NCBI RefSeq assembly: GCF_003030465.1
Contig: NZ_CP028339.1
Location: 124,001-188,000, forward strand
Source: Thauera aromatica K172
GTDB lineage: Bacteria > Pseudomonadota > Gammaproteobacteria > Burkholderiales > Rhodocyclaceae
Direction of reading: 5' to 3'
DNA length: 64,000 nt
The notes beneath the pieces were generated by a model, which saw nothing but the letters and a program-made list of their open reading frames with translations, had not been told where the DNA came from and did not search any database. Shown here in pieces: positions 14,536-25,481 of this stretch (positions within the stretch are counted from its first letter, which is position 1; every line of letters begins with the position of its first letter). The position numbers and the translations under genes were made by a program.

Positions 14536-15117
14536 TCAGACCGATTTTTCGAGCCGGGCGATGCGCTTGTCGAGGCGGGCGACCGCGTCGCGGACGGCGA
14601 TCAGCTCCTGCGCGAATGCGGGGAGGGCGTGGCGGGATACCAGCAGGGGCGCTTCTTCGGTGAGATATTCGGCCACGCTGCCCGATAGGCGGGCGGCCGT
14701 GCGCTGCGCTTCGCCGACGACCCGCTGCCCGCCTGCGACCATGCGATGGGCGGCGATGTCGCCGAAAATGCGCGCCAGGTCTTCCTCGGCGTCCCAGCGC
14801 AAGTGACGGAACACGAAGCCGAGGGCTTCGGCGAATTCGGCGTTGCCTTCGATGCGCACGTGGCGCATCGCCGTTTCCAGGCCATCGACCAGCAGCCGGG
14901 GCAGCTCGGCGACCGCCAGGTGCAGGCTGACTTCGGGCGCCTCTTCGCTCGCGTGTTCGGCGAGATGGCCGTCGGCGCTGACCGAAAAACGGATTTCCGC
15001 GAAGGGGGCGAGGACCAGGCGTGCGCTGTGACCGGCGTGCGGACGCAGGCGCGCCCGCGCCCAGCCGGACTGGGCCAGGAGATGGTTGGTAGCGGACAGG
15101 AAGAGGCTGGACAGCAT
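14536..15117 (-). CDS. ubiJ: Ubiquinone biosynthesis accessory factor UbiJ (SCP2 domain)
   Basis: UbiJ is a lipid-binding accessory protein of the cytosolic Ubi complex, needed for aerobic coenzyme Q synthesis. The 193-residue protein has an N-terminal SCP2-type lipid-binding region, then a helical C-terminal tail (AQELIAVRDAVARLDKRIARL) likely to form a coiled coil. It is downstream of ubiE in the same operon, with a Tim44-domain gene between. The usual neighbour ubiB is not in this window. Assignment rests on domain pattern and context. Confidence 0.85.
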   Translation of the reverse strand: MLSSLFLSATNHLLAQSGWARARLRPHAGHSARLVLAPFAEIRFSVSADGHLAEHASEEAPEVSLHLAVAELPRLLVDGLETAMRHVRIEGNAEFAEALGFVFRHLRWDAEEDLARIFGDIAAHRMVAGGQRVVGEAQRTAARLSGSVAEYLTEEAPLLVSRHALPAFAQELIAVRDAVARLDKRIARLEKSV

Positions 15118-15170
15118 GGCATCGGGCAGAAAAAAGGAGGCGCGGCGGCCTCCTGTGGGGACGGTGGCGT

Positions 15171-16043
15171 TCAGCCGGCCTGCTGGATGCCGGCGATCCG
15201 CCAGCCGCCGCTGCCGCTGGCGGCTTTGGTCAGGTGCCAGATTTCGTCGAAGGCTGCCGGCGCGGCGTCGGCCTCCTCGCGCAGCAGGCCGCTGAAGCGC
15301 ACGCTGACCACGTAACGCTGATCTTCCTCGGCGACGTCGATCACTTCGGCATTGAGCTCGACGACATCGGTGCGCTGGGCGGCGGCGCCGCGCTCGTTGA
15401 GTTGCATGCGCAACTCGGCGAAGACTTCGGGCGTGGTGAACTCGCGCAGATCGTCGAGGTTGGCGCTGTCATTGGCCGCCTGCAGACGGATGAAGTTGAG
15501 CTTGGCCTGGCGGGCGAAACCATCGACATCGAAGCCAGAGGCGATGGCTTTGGCCAGTCCGGAGTTTTCCGCGGCGGGTTGTGCGCTGCCGCCGAACGCC
15601 TGTTGGGCCTCGAACGAGCGCACGCTGCCCGCGGCATTACCCGGCGCGCCGGCGTATTGCAGGCCCTGCCCCTGCTTGGCGGTGGTGCCGCGACGGAAGA
15701 TCAGGCGGAAGACGAAGAAGGCGGCCGCAGCCAGCAGCAGGATCATGACGAAGTTGGCGAAGCCTTCACCCATTCCCAGGTGCGAGAACAGCGCGGCGAG
15801 GCCAAGGCCGGCGGCCAGGCCGGCGATCGGGCCCATCCACGAGCGCTTCGGCTGGGCGGCGGGCGTGGCCCCGGCGGGGCTCTGCTGCGGGGCCGCGGCC
15901 GGTTGGCGCGGTTGCGTGGTCGGGGTGGCCTCGCGCTTCATGCCGAAGCTGCTGCCGCCGCCGAGGCGCTTGGCTTCGGCCTCGGGGGGAGCGAAACCGA
16001 ACGAGAGGATGGCGACGATCAGGGTCAGGAAGAGGTGTTTCAT
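15171..16043 (-). CDS. Tim44-like domain membrane protein
   Basis: The 290-residue protein starts with a signal-peptide-like segment (KHLFLTLIVAILSFGFAPPEAEA). A low-complexity Pro/Gln/Ala linker follows, then two hydrophobic helices (about residues 70-110), then a C-terminal Tim44/MRPL45-type domain (residues about 150-290, with FARQAKLNFIRLQAANDSANLDDLR and an aromatic-rich end). The ATG at 16043 was chosen over an upstream in-frame ATG because it gives the signal peptide directly. Bacterial members have no settled function; some have been linked to envelope processes. It sits between ubiE and ubiJ. Confidence 0.8.
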   Translation of the reverse strand: MKHLFLTLIVAILSFGFAPPEAEAKRLGGGSSFGMKREATPTTQPRQPAAAPQQSPAGATPAAQPKRSWMGPIAGLAAGLGLAALFSHLGMGEGFANFVMILLLAAAAFFVFRLIFRRGTTAKQGQGLQYAGAPGNAAGSVRSFEAQQAFGGSAQPAAENSGLAKAIASGFDVDGFARQAKLNFIRLQAANDSANLDDLREFTTPEVFAELRMQLNERGAAAQRTDVVELNAEVIDVAEEDQRYVVSVRFSGLLREEADAAPAAFDEIWHLTKAASGSGGWRIAGIQQAG

Positions 16044-16062
16044 CGGTGGGTGGTCTCCAGGT

Positions 16063-16800
16063 TCAGATCTTGTAGCCCCGGTGCAGGGCGACGACGCCGG
16101 CACTCAGGTTGAAGTAATCGACCCGGGCGAGCCCGGCTTGTTCCATCATCGCCTTCAATTCTTCCTGGCCGGGGTGCATGCGGATCGATTCGGCGAGGTA
16201 GCGATAGCTTTCGGCGTCGTTGGCGACCTGCTTGCCCATCCACGGCAGCAGCTTGAAGGAGTAGAGGTCGTAGATCGGCGCCAGCGGTTTCCATACGCGC
16301 GAAAATTCGAGCACCAGCAGGCGGCCTCCGGGGCGCAGCACGCGACGCATCTCGGCGATGGCGACGTCCTTGTGGGTCATGTTGCGCAAGCCGAAGGCGA
16401 CGGTGACGCAGTCGAACCAGTCATCCGGGAAGGGCAGCTTTTCGGCGTTGCACTGCGCTGCCGGCATGGCGAAGCCGTGATCGATCATGCGGTCGCGGCC
16501 GCGCGCGAGCATGGCGTGGTTGATGTCGGTGAGCCAGACCTGGCCGCTGCGCCCGACCTTGCGCGCGAAAGCGAGCGACAGGTCGGCGGTGCCGCCGGCG
16601 ACGTCGAGCACGCGGTCGCCTTCGCGCACTCCCGACACCTGGATGGTGAACGCCTTCCACAGCCGGTGCAGGCCGAACGACATCAGGTCGTTCATGATGT
16701 CGTACTTGTGCGCGACCGAGGAAAAGACCTCGGCCACCTTTTTTTCCTTCTGTTCCTCGGCGACCGTCTGGAAGCCGAAATGGGTGGTCTTGTCGCTCAT
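16063..16800 (-). CDS. ubiE: Demethylmenaquinone/2-methoxy-6-polyprenyl-benzoquinol methyltransferase UbiE
   Basis: UbiE is the SAM-dependent C-methyltransferase of ubiquinone and menaquinone synthesis. The 245-residue protein has the SAM motif [17 protein letters not shown] (around residue 64), the family signatures [17 protein letters not shown] and [24 protein letters not shown], and the C-terminal end [14 protein letters not shown]. The start at 16800 was chosen because [13 protein letters not shown] is the conserved N-terminus. Confidence 0.97.
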   Translation of the reverse strand: MSDKTTHFGFQTVAEEQKEKKVAEVFSSVAHKYDIMNDLMSFGLHRLWKAFTIQVSGVREGDRVLDVAGGTADLSLAFARKVGRSGQVWLTDINHAMLARGRDRMIDHGFAMPAAQCNAEKLPFPDDWFDCVTVAFGLRNMTHKDVAIAEMRRVLRPGGRLLVLEFSRVWKPLAPIYDLYSFKLLPWMGKQVANDAESYRYLAESIRMHPGQEELKAMMEQAGLARVDYFNLSAGVVALHRGYKI

Positions 16801-16807
16801 CGTGAAC

Positions 16808-17230
16808 TCAGTGGTGATGCCCGCAGCCGCCGCGCGGAGCCGGGGGCGGGACCAGGGCGGGGTCGCGGGTGCCGCCCGCGCGTTCGAGGCGCTCGAGGTA
16901 GTCGGCCCACAGTGCTTCCTGATCGCGGCCGAGCATATACAGGTAGTCCCAGGAGTACAGCCCGCTGTCGTGGCCGTCGGAGAACTCGGGCTTGATCGCA
17001 TAGTTGCCGACCGGCACCAGGTTCACGACATCGACGTCGCGCTTGCCCTGCTGCAGGGTTTCCTGGCCGCGGCCGTGGCCGCGCACTTCGGCCGAGGGCG
17101 AATACACCCGCAGGAATTCGAACGGCAGGAGAAAGCGGCTGCCGTCGTCGAAGGCGATTTCGAGCCGTTTCGAGCTGCTGTGCAGAATGATTTCGGTGGG
17201 GATCGGGGTGTTGCTGTCGAGTCCGGCCAT
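16808..17230 (-). CDS. DUF971 (gamma-butyrobetaine hydroxylase N-terminal-like) protein
   Basis: This 140-residue protein consists of a GBBH-like/DUF971 beta domain ([20 protein letters not shown] through [21 protein letters not shown]). In other proteins the domain is linked to iron-sulfur or metal-related functions. The C-terminus is glycine- and histidine-rich (GGCGHHH), a possible metal site. It is the first gene of the ubiE operon, ending 7 bp before ubiE. It is often found next to ubiE in betaproteobacteria, but its exact role is not known. Confidence 0.82.
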   Translation of the reverse strand: MAGLDSNTPIPTEIILHSSSKRLEIAFDDGSRFLLPFEFLRVYSPSAEVRGHGRGQETLQQGKRDVDVVNLVPVGNYAIKPEFSDGHDSGLYSWDYLYMLGRDQEALWADYLERLERAGGTRDPALVPPPAPRGGCGHHH

Positions 17231-17346
17231 GGCATCCGTCCCGTTTGGGGGGAGACAATCATACCCGAATCGCCGCGCTGCGTTTCCATGCGCGCAGTGT
17301 GGCTTTGCCCCCGCGGATGGCGGCATGTCCATTGCAGGCCGATGAC

Positions 17347-17380
17347 GTGTCATCAAACCGTCAAGCAACGGCAATACACT
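17347..17380 (+). promoter_or_regulatory. Pho box and -10 element upstream of phoB
   Basis: GTGTCAT-CAAA-CCGTCAA (17347-17364) matches the Pho box plan of two CTGTCAT-like heptamers around a 4-base spacer. A TACACT -10 box lies at 17375-17380, ten bases after the box, the spacing expected when PhoB replaces the -35 contact. This implies phosphate-dependent autoregulation of phoBR. Confidence 0.65.
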
Positions 17381-17460
17381 ACGGGCTGCCATGCGATCGC
17401 CCGGGCGGACGCCGTCCGCAGTTCCCGTTCGATCGATCGCGCAACCAGGGAGTCCAGCGC

Positions 17461-18171
<711 letters not shown>

Positions 18172-18199
18172 GCGCGTCCTTCCGGTTCATGGAGAACGT

Positions 18200-19534
18200 G
18201 TGATTTTTCGATCCGTGCGCTATATCGGTCTCGGGATCGCGCTCCCGGTCCTGTCGATGCTGGCGCTCGCCGCGCTCGCCGGCCTGTACCGTGACAGTGA
18301 CGCCGCGCTGGCGATCCTCGCCCTGTGCGTGCTCGGCTGGGCGATCATGCTCGCCCGCCACCTGCGCTTGCTGGTCGAATGGGCGCGGCAGCCGGTCGAC
18401 ACTCCGGTCCCGCGCGGCGAAGGGCTGTGGGGCAGCGTTTTTGCCGAGATCGGCGACCGCTTCGAGCGCGAGGCCGAAGTGCGGGAAAAACTGTCGGCCG
18501 AGCTCGGCCGTTTCCAGCAGGCGGCCCAGGCGATGCCCGACGGCGTCCTGTACCTGGGCGAGGGCGACCGTATCGAATGGCTCAATCCGGTGGCCGAGCA
18601 GCATTTCGATCTCGACCGGCGCGATCACCTGCGGATTCCGATCGGAAACCTCGTGCGCCAGCCCGAATTCATCCGCTACCTCGAGGCCGGTGACCAGAGC
18701 GAGCCGCTGCTGATGCGCTCGCTGCGGCGCAAGGAGGGCGCGCTGCAGGTGCAGCTGATCCGTTTCGCGGGCCATCGCCGGCTGCTGCTGTCGCGCGACA
18801 TTTCGCAGCTGGAGAAGCTCGAGAACATGCGCCGCGACTTCGTCGCCAACGTCTCCCACGAGTTGCGCACGCCGCTCACCGTGGTCGGCGGCTTTCTCGA
18901 AACCCTGATCGACGGGCTCGACGACTTTTCCCGCGCCGACGTCCTCCACTACCTGACTCTCGCCAGCGAGCAATCCACCCGCATGCAGTGTCTGATCGAG
19001 GAGCTGTTGACCTTGTCCGCGCTCGAAACCGGCGCGCCGGCGCCGCTCGAGGAGGCGGTGGAGGCCGAAGTCCTGGTGCGTGAGGTCTACGACGAAACCC
19101 GGCTGCTGTCGGCGGGACGGCATACGCTGCGCCTGGACCTGGCCGGTGATGGGACGCTGCTCGGCAGCCGCAAGGAGCTGCACAGCGCGTTCGCCAACCT
19201 GGCGAGCAATGCGGTGCGCTACACCCCCACCGGCGGCCACATCGAGATCGGCTGGCGCAGCGGCCCGGAATGCGCCGGAGGAGGCGGCGAGTTCTGGGTC
19301 GGCGACGACGGCATCGGCATCGACGCCGCTGATATCCCGCGCCTGACCGAGCGCTTCTATCGCGTCGATCGCGGCCGCTCGCGCGAGACCGGCGGTACCG
19401 GCCTCGGGCTGGCCATCGTCAAGCACGTCGTCACCCGCCACCGGGCGGAGCTCGTCGTCGACAGCACGCCGGGCAAAGGCAGCCGGTTTACGGTGCGTTT
19501 TCCGCCGGCCCGAATCGAGCACGCGCAGCGCTGA
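18200..19534 (+). CDS. phoR: Phosphate regulon sensor histidine kinase PhoR
   Basis: This 444-residue membrane kinase has two N-terminal hydrophobic helices (residues 6-52) with almost no periplasmic loop, typical of PhoR. A PAS-like region (DGVLYLGEGDRIEWLNPVAEQHF) follows. The HisKA box NVSHELRTPL carries His220, and the HATPase part has N (ASNAVRYTPTGG) and G boxes (DDGIGI, GTGLGLAIV). The start codon is GTG at 18200, 28 bp after phoB. A DUF3329-like N-terminus is consistent with PhoR from beta- and gammaproteobacteria. Confidence 0.92.
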   Translation: MIFRSVRYIGLGIALPVLSMLALAALAGLYRDSDAALAILALCVLGWAIMLARHLRLLVEWARQPVDTPVPRGEGLWGSVFAEIGDRFEREAEVREKLSAELGRFQQAAQAMPDGVLYLGEGDRIEWLNPVAEQHFDLDRRDHLRIPIGNLVRQPEFIRYLEAGDQSEPLLMRSLRRKEGALQVQLIRFAGHRRLLLSRDISQLEKLENMRRDFVANVSHELRTPLTVVGGFLETLIDGLDDFSRADVLHYLTLASEQSTRMQCLIEELLTLSALETGAPAPLEEAVEAEVLVREVYDETRLLSAGRHTLRLDLAGDGTLLGSRKELHSAFANLASNAVRYTPTGGHIEIGWRSGPECAGGGGEFWVGDDGIGIDAADIPRLTERFYRVDRGRSRETGGTGLGLAIVKHVVTRHRAELVVDSTPGKGSRFTVRFPPARIEHAQR

Positions 19535-19600
19535 AGCGGGCCGCCGCGGGTTGCTCTCCTCTCGGCGCCGCGGGCAGTCGCCTGCGCTGCGGCCGCGCCG

Positions 19601-20029
19601 TCAGTGTTCGGCGAGGGCGTCGTCGATGGCGCGGGCGAGGGCGACCGGATCGGCGGCGGCATGCACTGCGCCTTCGCGTTGCGCTGCGCCCCAGACCGCT
19701 TCGGGGAAGTGGCGGTCGTCGCGGTAGCGCGGAATCACGTGCCAGTGCAGATGCGGCACCATGTTGCCGAAGCTCGCCAGGTTGATCTTGTCGGGGCGCA
19801 GCTGCGCGCGCAACGCCGCCTCGGTGGCCATCACCACGGCGAACAGGTGGCGCCGGTCGGCGGGCAGCAGGTCGGTCATTTCGGCCACATGCTCGCGCCA
19901 TACCACCCGGCACAGGCCCGGATGAAAGGCGTCGGCGACGCGGATCACGCAGCAGCGCGCGTCTTCCCACAGGATGTCGGCGGGAGACAGGGCGCACAGC
20001 GGACAGTTCGGGGGCAGGTTCGGTGGCAT
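19601..20029 (-). CDS. HIT family protein (histidine triad hydrolase)
   Basis: The 142-residue protein has the histidine triad HLHWHVIPR near residue 93. The N-terminus carries Cys-rich CPLCAL (Cys9 and Cys12), which may bind zinc together with later residues, as in some HIT proteins. The family hydrolyses nucleotide phosphoramidates or dinucleotide polyphosphates; the exact substrate is unknown. It is convergent with phoR and upstream of a sparse 60-bp gap. Confidence 0.9.
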   Translation of the reverse strand: MPPNLPPNCPLCALSPADILWEDARCCVIRVADAFHPGLCRVVWREHVAEMTDLLPADRRHLFAVVMATEAALRAQLRPDKINLASFGNMVPHLHWHVIPRYRDDRHFPEAVWGAAQREGAVHAAADPVALARAIDDALAEH

Positions 20030-20089
20030 GGGTGCGGGGCGGATGGAGAGGAAAGCGTTCTACCGCGTTCGCGCACGGGCAGCGAGGAA

Positions 20090-20932
20090 TTATTCCGCAT
20101 CCGGCGCGCGACCATGGTCCGGGAGGCGGCGCGGAACCTCCTGTGCCACCGTGCGGGTCTCGCCCAGCCCGACCGGGAGGCCGTCATGGAAAGCGAACAG
20201 ATTGCCGGGGGGGATCTCGGTCCAGGCCTCGTTGTCGGTTAGCGGCGTCGTCGCGATCACAGCGACGCGGTCGTCGGGCGTGGTGAGCTGGTTGAAATCG
20301 ACCGTCAGGTCCTCGTCGGCGAGGTGGGCGACGGCGAACGGCGCTTTGCGCAGGATGTAGCACAGGCGTGACGAGCAGTGGGCGAACAGCCAGTCGCCGT
20401 CGGAGAGCAGGAAGTTGAACTCGCCGCGGCGGCCGACTTCGAGCGCGAGCTCGCGCAGCGCGGCGTGCAGTGCGGCGGGGGCCGGAGCCCCCTGTGGGAA
20501 ACGCGCGGCGAGGCGGTCGAGGAGGTAGCAGAACGCCCGCTCGGAGTCGGTCGTGCCCACCGGCAGGAAGCGTCCGCCGAGCGCCGGGGCGAACTCCTTC
20601 AGGTTGCCGTTGTGGGCGAAGACCCAGTACCGCCCCCACAGCTCGCGCTGGAAGGGATGGGTGTTCTCGAGCCGGATCCCGCCCTGGGTCGCCTTGCGGA
20701 TGTGGGCGATCACGTTCAGCGAACGGATCGGGTAGTGCTTCACCAGCTCCGCGACCGGGGAGGCGGCGCTCGGCGCCGGGTCGAGGAAGACGCGCACTCC
20801 GGCGCCTTCGAAAAAGGCGATTCCCCAGCCGTCGCGGTGGTGGTCGGTGAGTCCGCCACGGGCGCGGAAGCCGGCGAAGGAGAAGCAGATGTCGGTCGGC
20901 ACGTTGCAGTTCATGCCGAGCAATTGGCACAT
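20090..20932 (-). CDS. Class II glutamine amidotransferase (YafJ-type)
   Basis: This 280-residue protein is an Ntn-type glutamine amidotransferase. Cys2 becomes the N-terminal nucleophile after Met removal ([14 protein letters not shown]), and the conserved segment [12 protein letters not shown] follows. The start at 20932 was chosen because family members begin exactly at MCQLLG; an upstream in-frame ATG would bury the catalytic Cys. No synthetase domain is attached, so the acceptor of the ammonia is unknown. It is divergent from hsdM. Confidence 0.88.
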   Translation of the reverse strand: MCQLLGMNCNVPTDICFSFAGFRARGGLTDHHRDGWGIAFFEGAGVRVFLDPAPSAASPVAELVKHYPIRSLNVIAHIRKATQGGIRLENTHPFQRELWGRYWVFAHNGNLKEFAPALGGRFLPVGTTDSERAFCYLLDRLAARFPQGAPAPAALHAALRELALEVGRRGEFNFLLSDGDWLFAHCSSRLCYILRKAPFAVAHLADEDLTVDFNQLTTPDDRVAVIATTPLTDNEAWTEIPPGNLFAFHDGLPVGLGETRTVAQEVPRRLPDHGRAPDAE

Positions 20933-21100
20933 GGCGGACTCCGCGGCGGGCAAAAGGCTGCTGCCAGTATAGCGAAACGATCGCGCCGCCTCGCGCTTAT
21001 CAAGCCGCGCTATAGTCATGGGCCGACCGCCGCTTCGGCTGGCAAGGCGGACTGCCAGGCTGCCTTCGGCCGCACACGGAACCCAGCCATCGACACCCAC

Positions 21101-22938
<1,838 letters not shown>

Positions 22939-22942
<4 letters not shown>

Positions 22943-23085
22943 GGGCTGCCGCACAGTTCATGCGAAACGGATTCGGCATGCTGGACATGCATGCGCGTAT
23001 GGCGCACTCTGTTGCCGACAACACCCGCCGCGCCTCTCCACGAAGCGTACCAGGCGGGTTTCTCGTTTACCGGGGCAATGAATGA
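22939..23085 (+). CDS. Possible 48-residue coupling peptide between hsdM and the DUF1016 gene
   Basis: A small reading frame begins in an ATGA overlap with the hsdM stop and ends in an ATGA overlap with the start of the DUF1016 gene. It encodes 48 residues with no recognised domain. Such a frame may only serve to keep ribosomes moving between the two larger genes. It could also be chance, since the composition is not clearly coding. No similarity to a known family is seen. Confidence 0.3.
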
Positions 23086-24119
23086 AGCGCTCTTCCGGCA
23101 ACCCGAGCACCATCGACAACGCCGCCAGAGCGGAATTCGGCGAGATCCTCCAGCTCATCGCCAGCGCCCGGCAGCGGGCGGTGCAGGCGGTCAACACCGC
23201 GCTGATCGATCTCTACTGGCAGGTCGGCGAAGTCATCAGCCGCAAGATCGCCGCCGCCGAATGGGGCGATGGGGTGGTCAGGCAGCTCGCCGAACACGTC
23301 GCCCGCAGCCAGCCCGGCCTGCGCGGCTTCACTGCGCGCAACCTGTTCCGCATGCGCCAGTTTTATGAGGCATACCGCGACCAGCAATTAGTGTCAGCAC
23401 TGCTGACACAATTACCCTGGACCCATCACCTCATCATTCTCGGCCAAAGCAAACGCCCGGAGGAGCGCGAGTTCTACCTGCGTCGGGCGATCCGCGAGCA
23501 GTGGTCGAGTCGCGAGCTGGAGCGCCAGTTCAAGACCGCGCTGTTCGAACGCACCGTGCTGAGTCCCGCAAAAGTCTCGCCAGTGGCGCGACGAACCCAC
23601 CCCGAAGCGCTCAGCGTGTTCAAGGACAGTTACCTGGTCGAATTCCTCGACCTTCCGGCCAGCCATGCCGAACGCGACCTGCACCGCGGGCTGCTGCACC
23701 GGCTCAGGGATTTCCTGATCGAGCTCGGCCGCGACTTCTGCTTCGTCGGCTCGGAATACCCGCTGCAGGTCGGCGGCCGCGACTTCGCGCTCGACCTGCT
23801 GTTCTTCCATCGCGGCCTGAACTGCCTGGTCGCCATCGAACTCAAGGTCGGCCGCTTCGAGCCGGAATACCTGGGCAAGCTCGGCTTCTACCTCGAAGCC
23901 CTCGACCGCGACGTCCGCAAGGCCCACGAAAACCCGGCCATCGGCGTGCTGCTGTGCGCCAGCAAGGATGACGAGGTCGTCGAATACGCCTTGAGCCGCA
24001 GCCTGTCGCCGGCGCTGATCGCCGAATACCAGACGCAACTGCCCGACAGGCGATTGCTGCAGGCCAAGCTGCACGAGTTCTATCAACTGGATGCGGCCGA
24101 CCGGGGAGACGAGGCATGA
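23082..24119 (+). CDS. DUF1016 (YhcG) PD-(D/E)XK nuclease-domain protein
   Basis: The 345-residue protein has the DUF1016 N-terminal helical region (about residues 20-170; IDLYWQVGEVISRK, RNLFRMRQFYEAY). The C-terminal part is a PD-(D/E)XK nuclease fold, with Asp238 (ALDLLFF), Glu253 and Lys255 (AIELKVG) as the likely metal-dependent active site. YhcG-like genes are common passengers in type I restriction loci, though the biochemical role is poorly defined. The stop overlaps the hsdS start, so it belongs to the same operon. Confidence 0.88.
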   Translation: MKRSSGNPSTIDNAARAEFGEILQLIASARQRAVQAVNTALIDLYWQVGEVISRKIAAAEWGDGVVRQLAEHVARSQPGLRGFTARNLFRMRQFYEAYRDQQLVSALLTQLPWTHHLIILGQSKRPEEREFYLRRAIREQWSSRELERQFKTALFERTVLSPAKVSPVARRTHPEALSVFKDSYLVEFLDLPASHAERDLHRGLLHRLRDFLIELGRDFCFVGSEYPLQVGGRDFALDLLFFHRGLNCLVAIELKVGRFEPEYLGKLGFYLEALDRDVRKAHENPAIGVLLCASKDDEVVEYALSRSLSPALIAEYQTQLPDRRLLQAKLHEFYQLDAADRGDEA

Positions 24120-25441
24120 GTCTGCCGAGGTATCCCGAGTACAAGGACAGCGGGGTGGCGTGGCTGGGGGAGGTGCCGGCGCATTGGGATGTGCGTCGTC
24201 TTGGCTTCTTTTTCGAGGAGCGTCGTCAGAAAGTAAGCGACATGGACTATCCGGCGCTCTCGGTTACCAAAGGTGGCGTAGTTCCGCAGCTTGAGACAGC
24301 AGCCAAAACCGATGACGGCGACAACCGAAAGCTCGTTTGCGCCGGAGATTTCGTCATAAATAGCCGTTCTGACCGGAAGGGGTCGGCGGGCGCAGCACGA
24401 CAGGATGGCTCTGTGTCACTCATCTGCACGGTGCTTCGGCCAGCCCCTGGCATCAACATCGACTTTATTCACCACTTGCTCAGAAGCGTTTCTTTCCAGG
24501 AGGAGTTCTATCGCTATGGGAAAGGCATCGTCGCCGACTTATGGAGCACGAACTATTCCGAGATGCGCAACATCCTGTTGGCCCTGCCAAGCCAGCCAGA
24601 ACAAGGAGTCATCGCCGCCTTCCTCGACCGCGAAACCGCGAAGATCGACGCGCTGCTCGCCGAGCAGGAAAAGCTCATCGCCCTGCTGGCCGAAAAGCGC
24701 CAGGCGACCATCTCCCACGCCGTCACCAAGGGACTGAACCCGGATGCACCGATGAAGGATTCGGGCGTGGCGTGGCTGGGGGAGGTGCCGGCGCATTGGA
24801 AAGTGGCTCGCATGAAGCACATTGTGCATGAAGGCATCGCCGGGCCATACGGTTCGTCGCTTACCAAGGCCATGTACGTAGCCTCCGGCTACCGCGTGTA
24901 CGGACAACAGCAGGTCATCCCGAACGATTTTTCTGTCGGAGACTACTACATCTCGGAGGACAAGTTTTCCGAGATGACTCGCTACTTGGTACGGCCGAAC
25001 GACATTCTAATCAGCGTCATGGGAACCATCGGTCGCGCTGCACTAGTGCCTGCCGATGTGGAGCCTGGAGTCATCAACCCCCGGCTCGTTCTATATCGCG
25101 CAAAAGAAAGGGTTATTGCTCCACGATACCTACAGGTGTTCATCAACAATCCAACGAGTCAGAGATATTTTTCATTGGCAGCCCAAGGAACAACGATGGA
25201 GGGACTCAACATGGTCTCGATAGGTGAATTGCATATTTCGTTGCCATCGTTGGACGAACAGCACGAAATTTTAGAATTCATCGATGGCGAGACTGCTCAC
25301 CTCGATGCACTGACCACGGAAGCCACCCGCGCCATCACCCTCCTCAAGGAACGCCGCAGCGCCCTCATCGCCGCCGCCGTGACCGGCAAGATCGACGTGC
25401 GCGGCGTGGCGGAGCTTGCCCCGGCGGCCGTTCCGGCCTAA
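24116..25441 (+). CDS. hsdS: Type I restriction-modification specificity subunit HsdS
   Basis: HsdS sets the DNA target for the methylase and nuclease. The 441-residue protein has two target recognition domains, each entered by the repeat SGVAWLGEVPAHW (near residues 12 and 216). Each is followed by a helical spacer (around residues 175-205, LLAEQEKLIALLAEKRQ, and 405-425). The entry repeats are coded by an identical 33-bp stretch. The recognition domains, especially the second (about 24.9-25.3 kb), are clearly richer in A+T than the flanking genes, as expected for exchanged specificity segments. Confidence 0.94.
   Translation: MSLPRYPEYKDSGVAWLGEVPAHWDVRRLGFFFEERRQKVSDMDYPALSVTKGGVVPQLETAAKTDDGDNRKLVCAGDFVINSRSDRKGSAGAARQDGSVSLICTVLRPAPGINIDFIHHLLRSVSFQEEFYRYGKGIVADLWSTNYSEMRNILLALPSQPEQGVIAAFLDRETAKIDALLAEQEKLIALLAEKRQATISHAVTKGLNPDAPMKDSGVAWLGEVPAHWKVARMKHIVHEGIAGPYGSSLTKAMYVASGYRVYGQQQVIPNDFSVGDYYISEDKFSEMTRYLVRPNDILISVMGTIGRAALVPADVEPGVINPRLVLYRAKERVIAPRYLQVFINNPTSQRYFSLAAQGTTMEGLNMVSIGELHISLPSLDEQHEILEFIDGETAHLDALTTEATRAITLLKERRSALIAAAVTGKIDVRGVAELAPAAVPA
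24155..24187. repeat. 33-bp direct repeat in hsdS, copy 1
   Basis: Identical at the DNA level to 24767-24799. It encodes the entry of target recognition domain 1 (VAWLGEVPAHW). Perfect identity including third positions suggests recent exchange or duplication between the two halves of hsdS. Confidence 0.9.
24767..24799. repeat. 33-bp direct repeat in hsdS, copy 2
   Basis: Second copy of the 33-bp sequence at 24155-24187, starting 612 bp after it. It encodes the entry of target recognition domain 2 and could mediate homologous exchange of recognition domains. Confidence 0.9.
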
Positions 25442-25481
25442 TGTAGCTTATTCGGCTACAAACGGAGCCTGTCCGGCTACA
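25442..25481. promoter_or_regulatory. TGTAGC / GGCTACA repeats before the MNT gene
   Basis: TGTAGC (25442-25447) pairs with GGCTACA (25454-25460). A second CGGCTACA copy (25474-25481) follows exactly 21 bp after the first and overlaps the start of the next gene. As that gene encodes a winged-helix protein, this may be its own operator. Confidence 0.4.
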
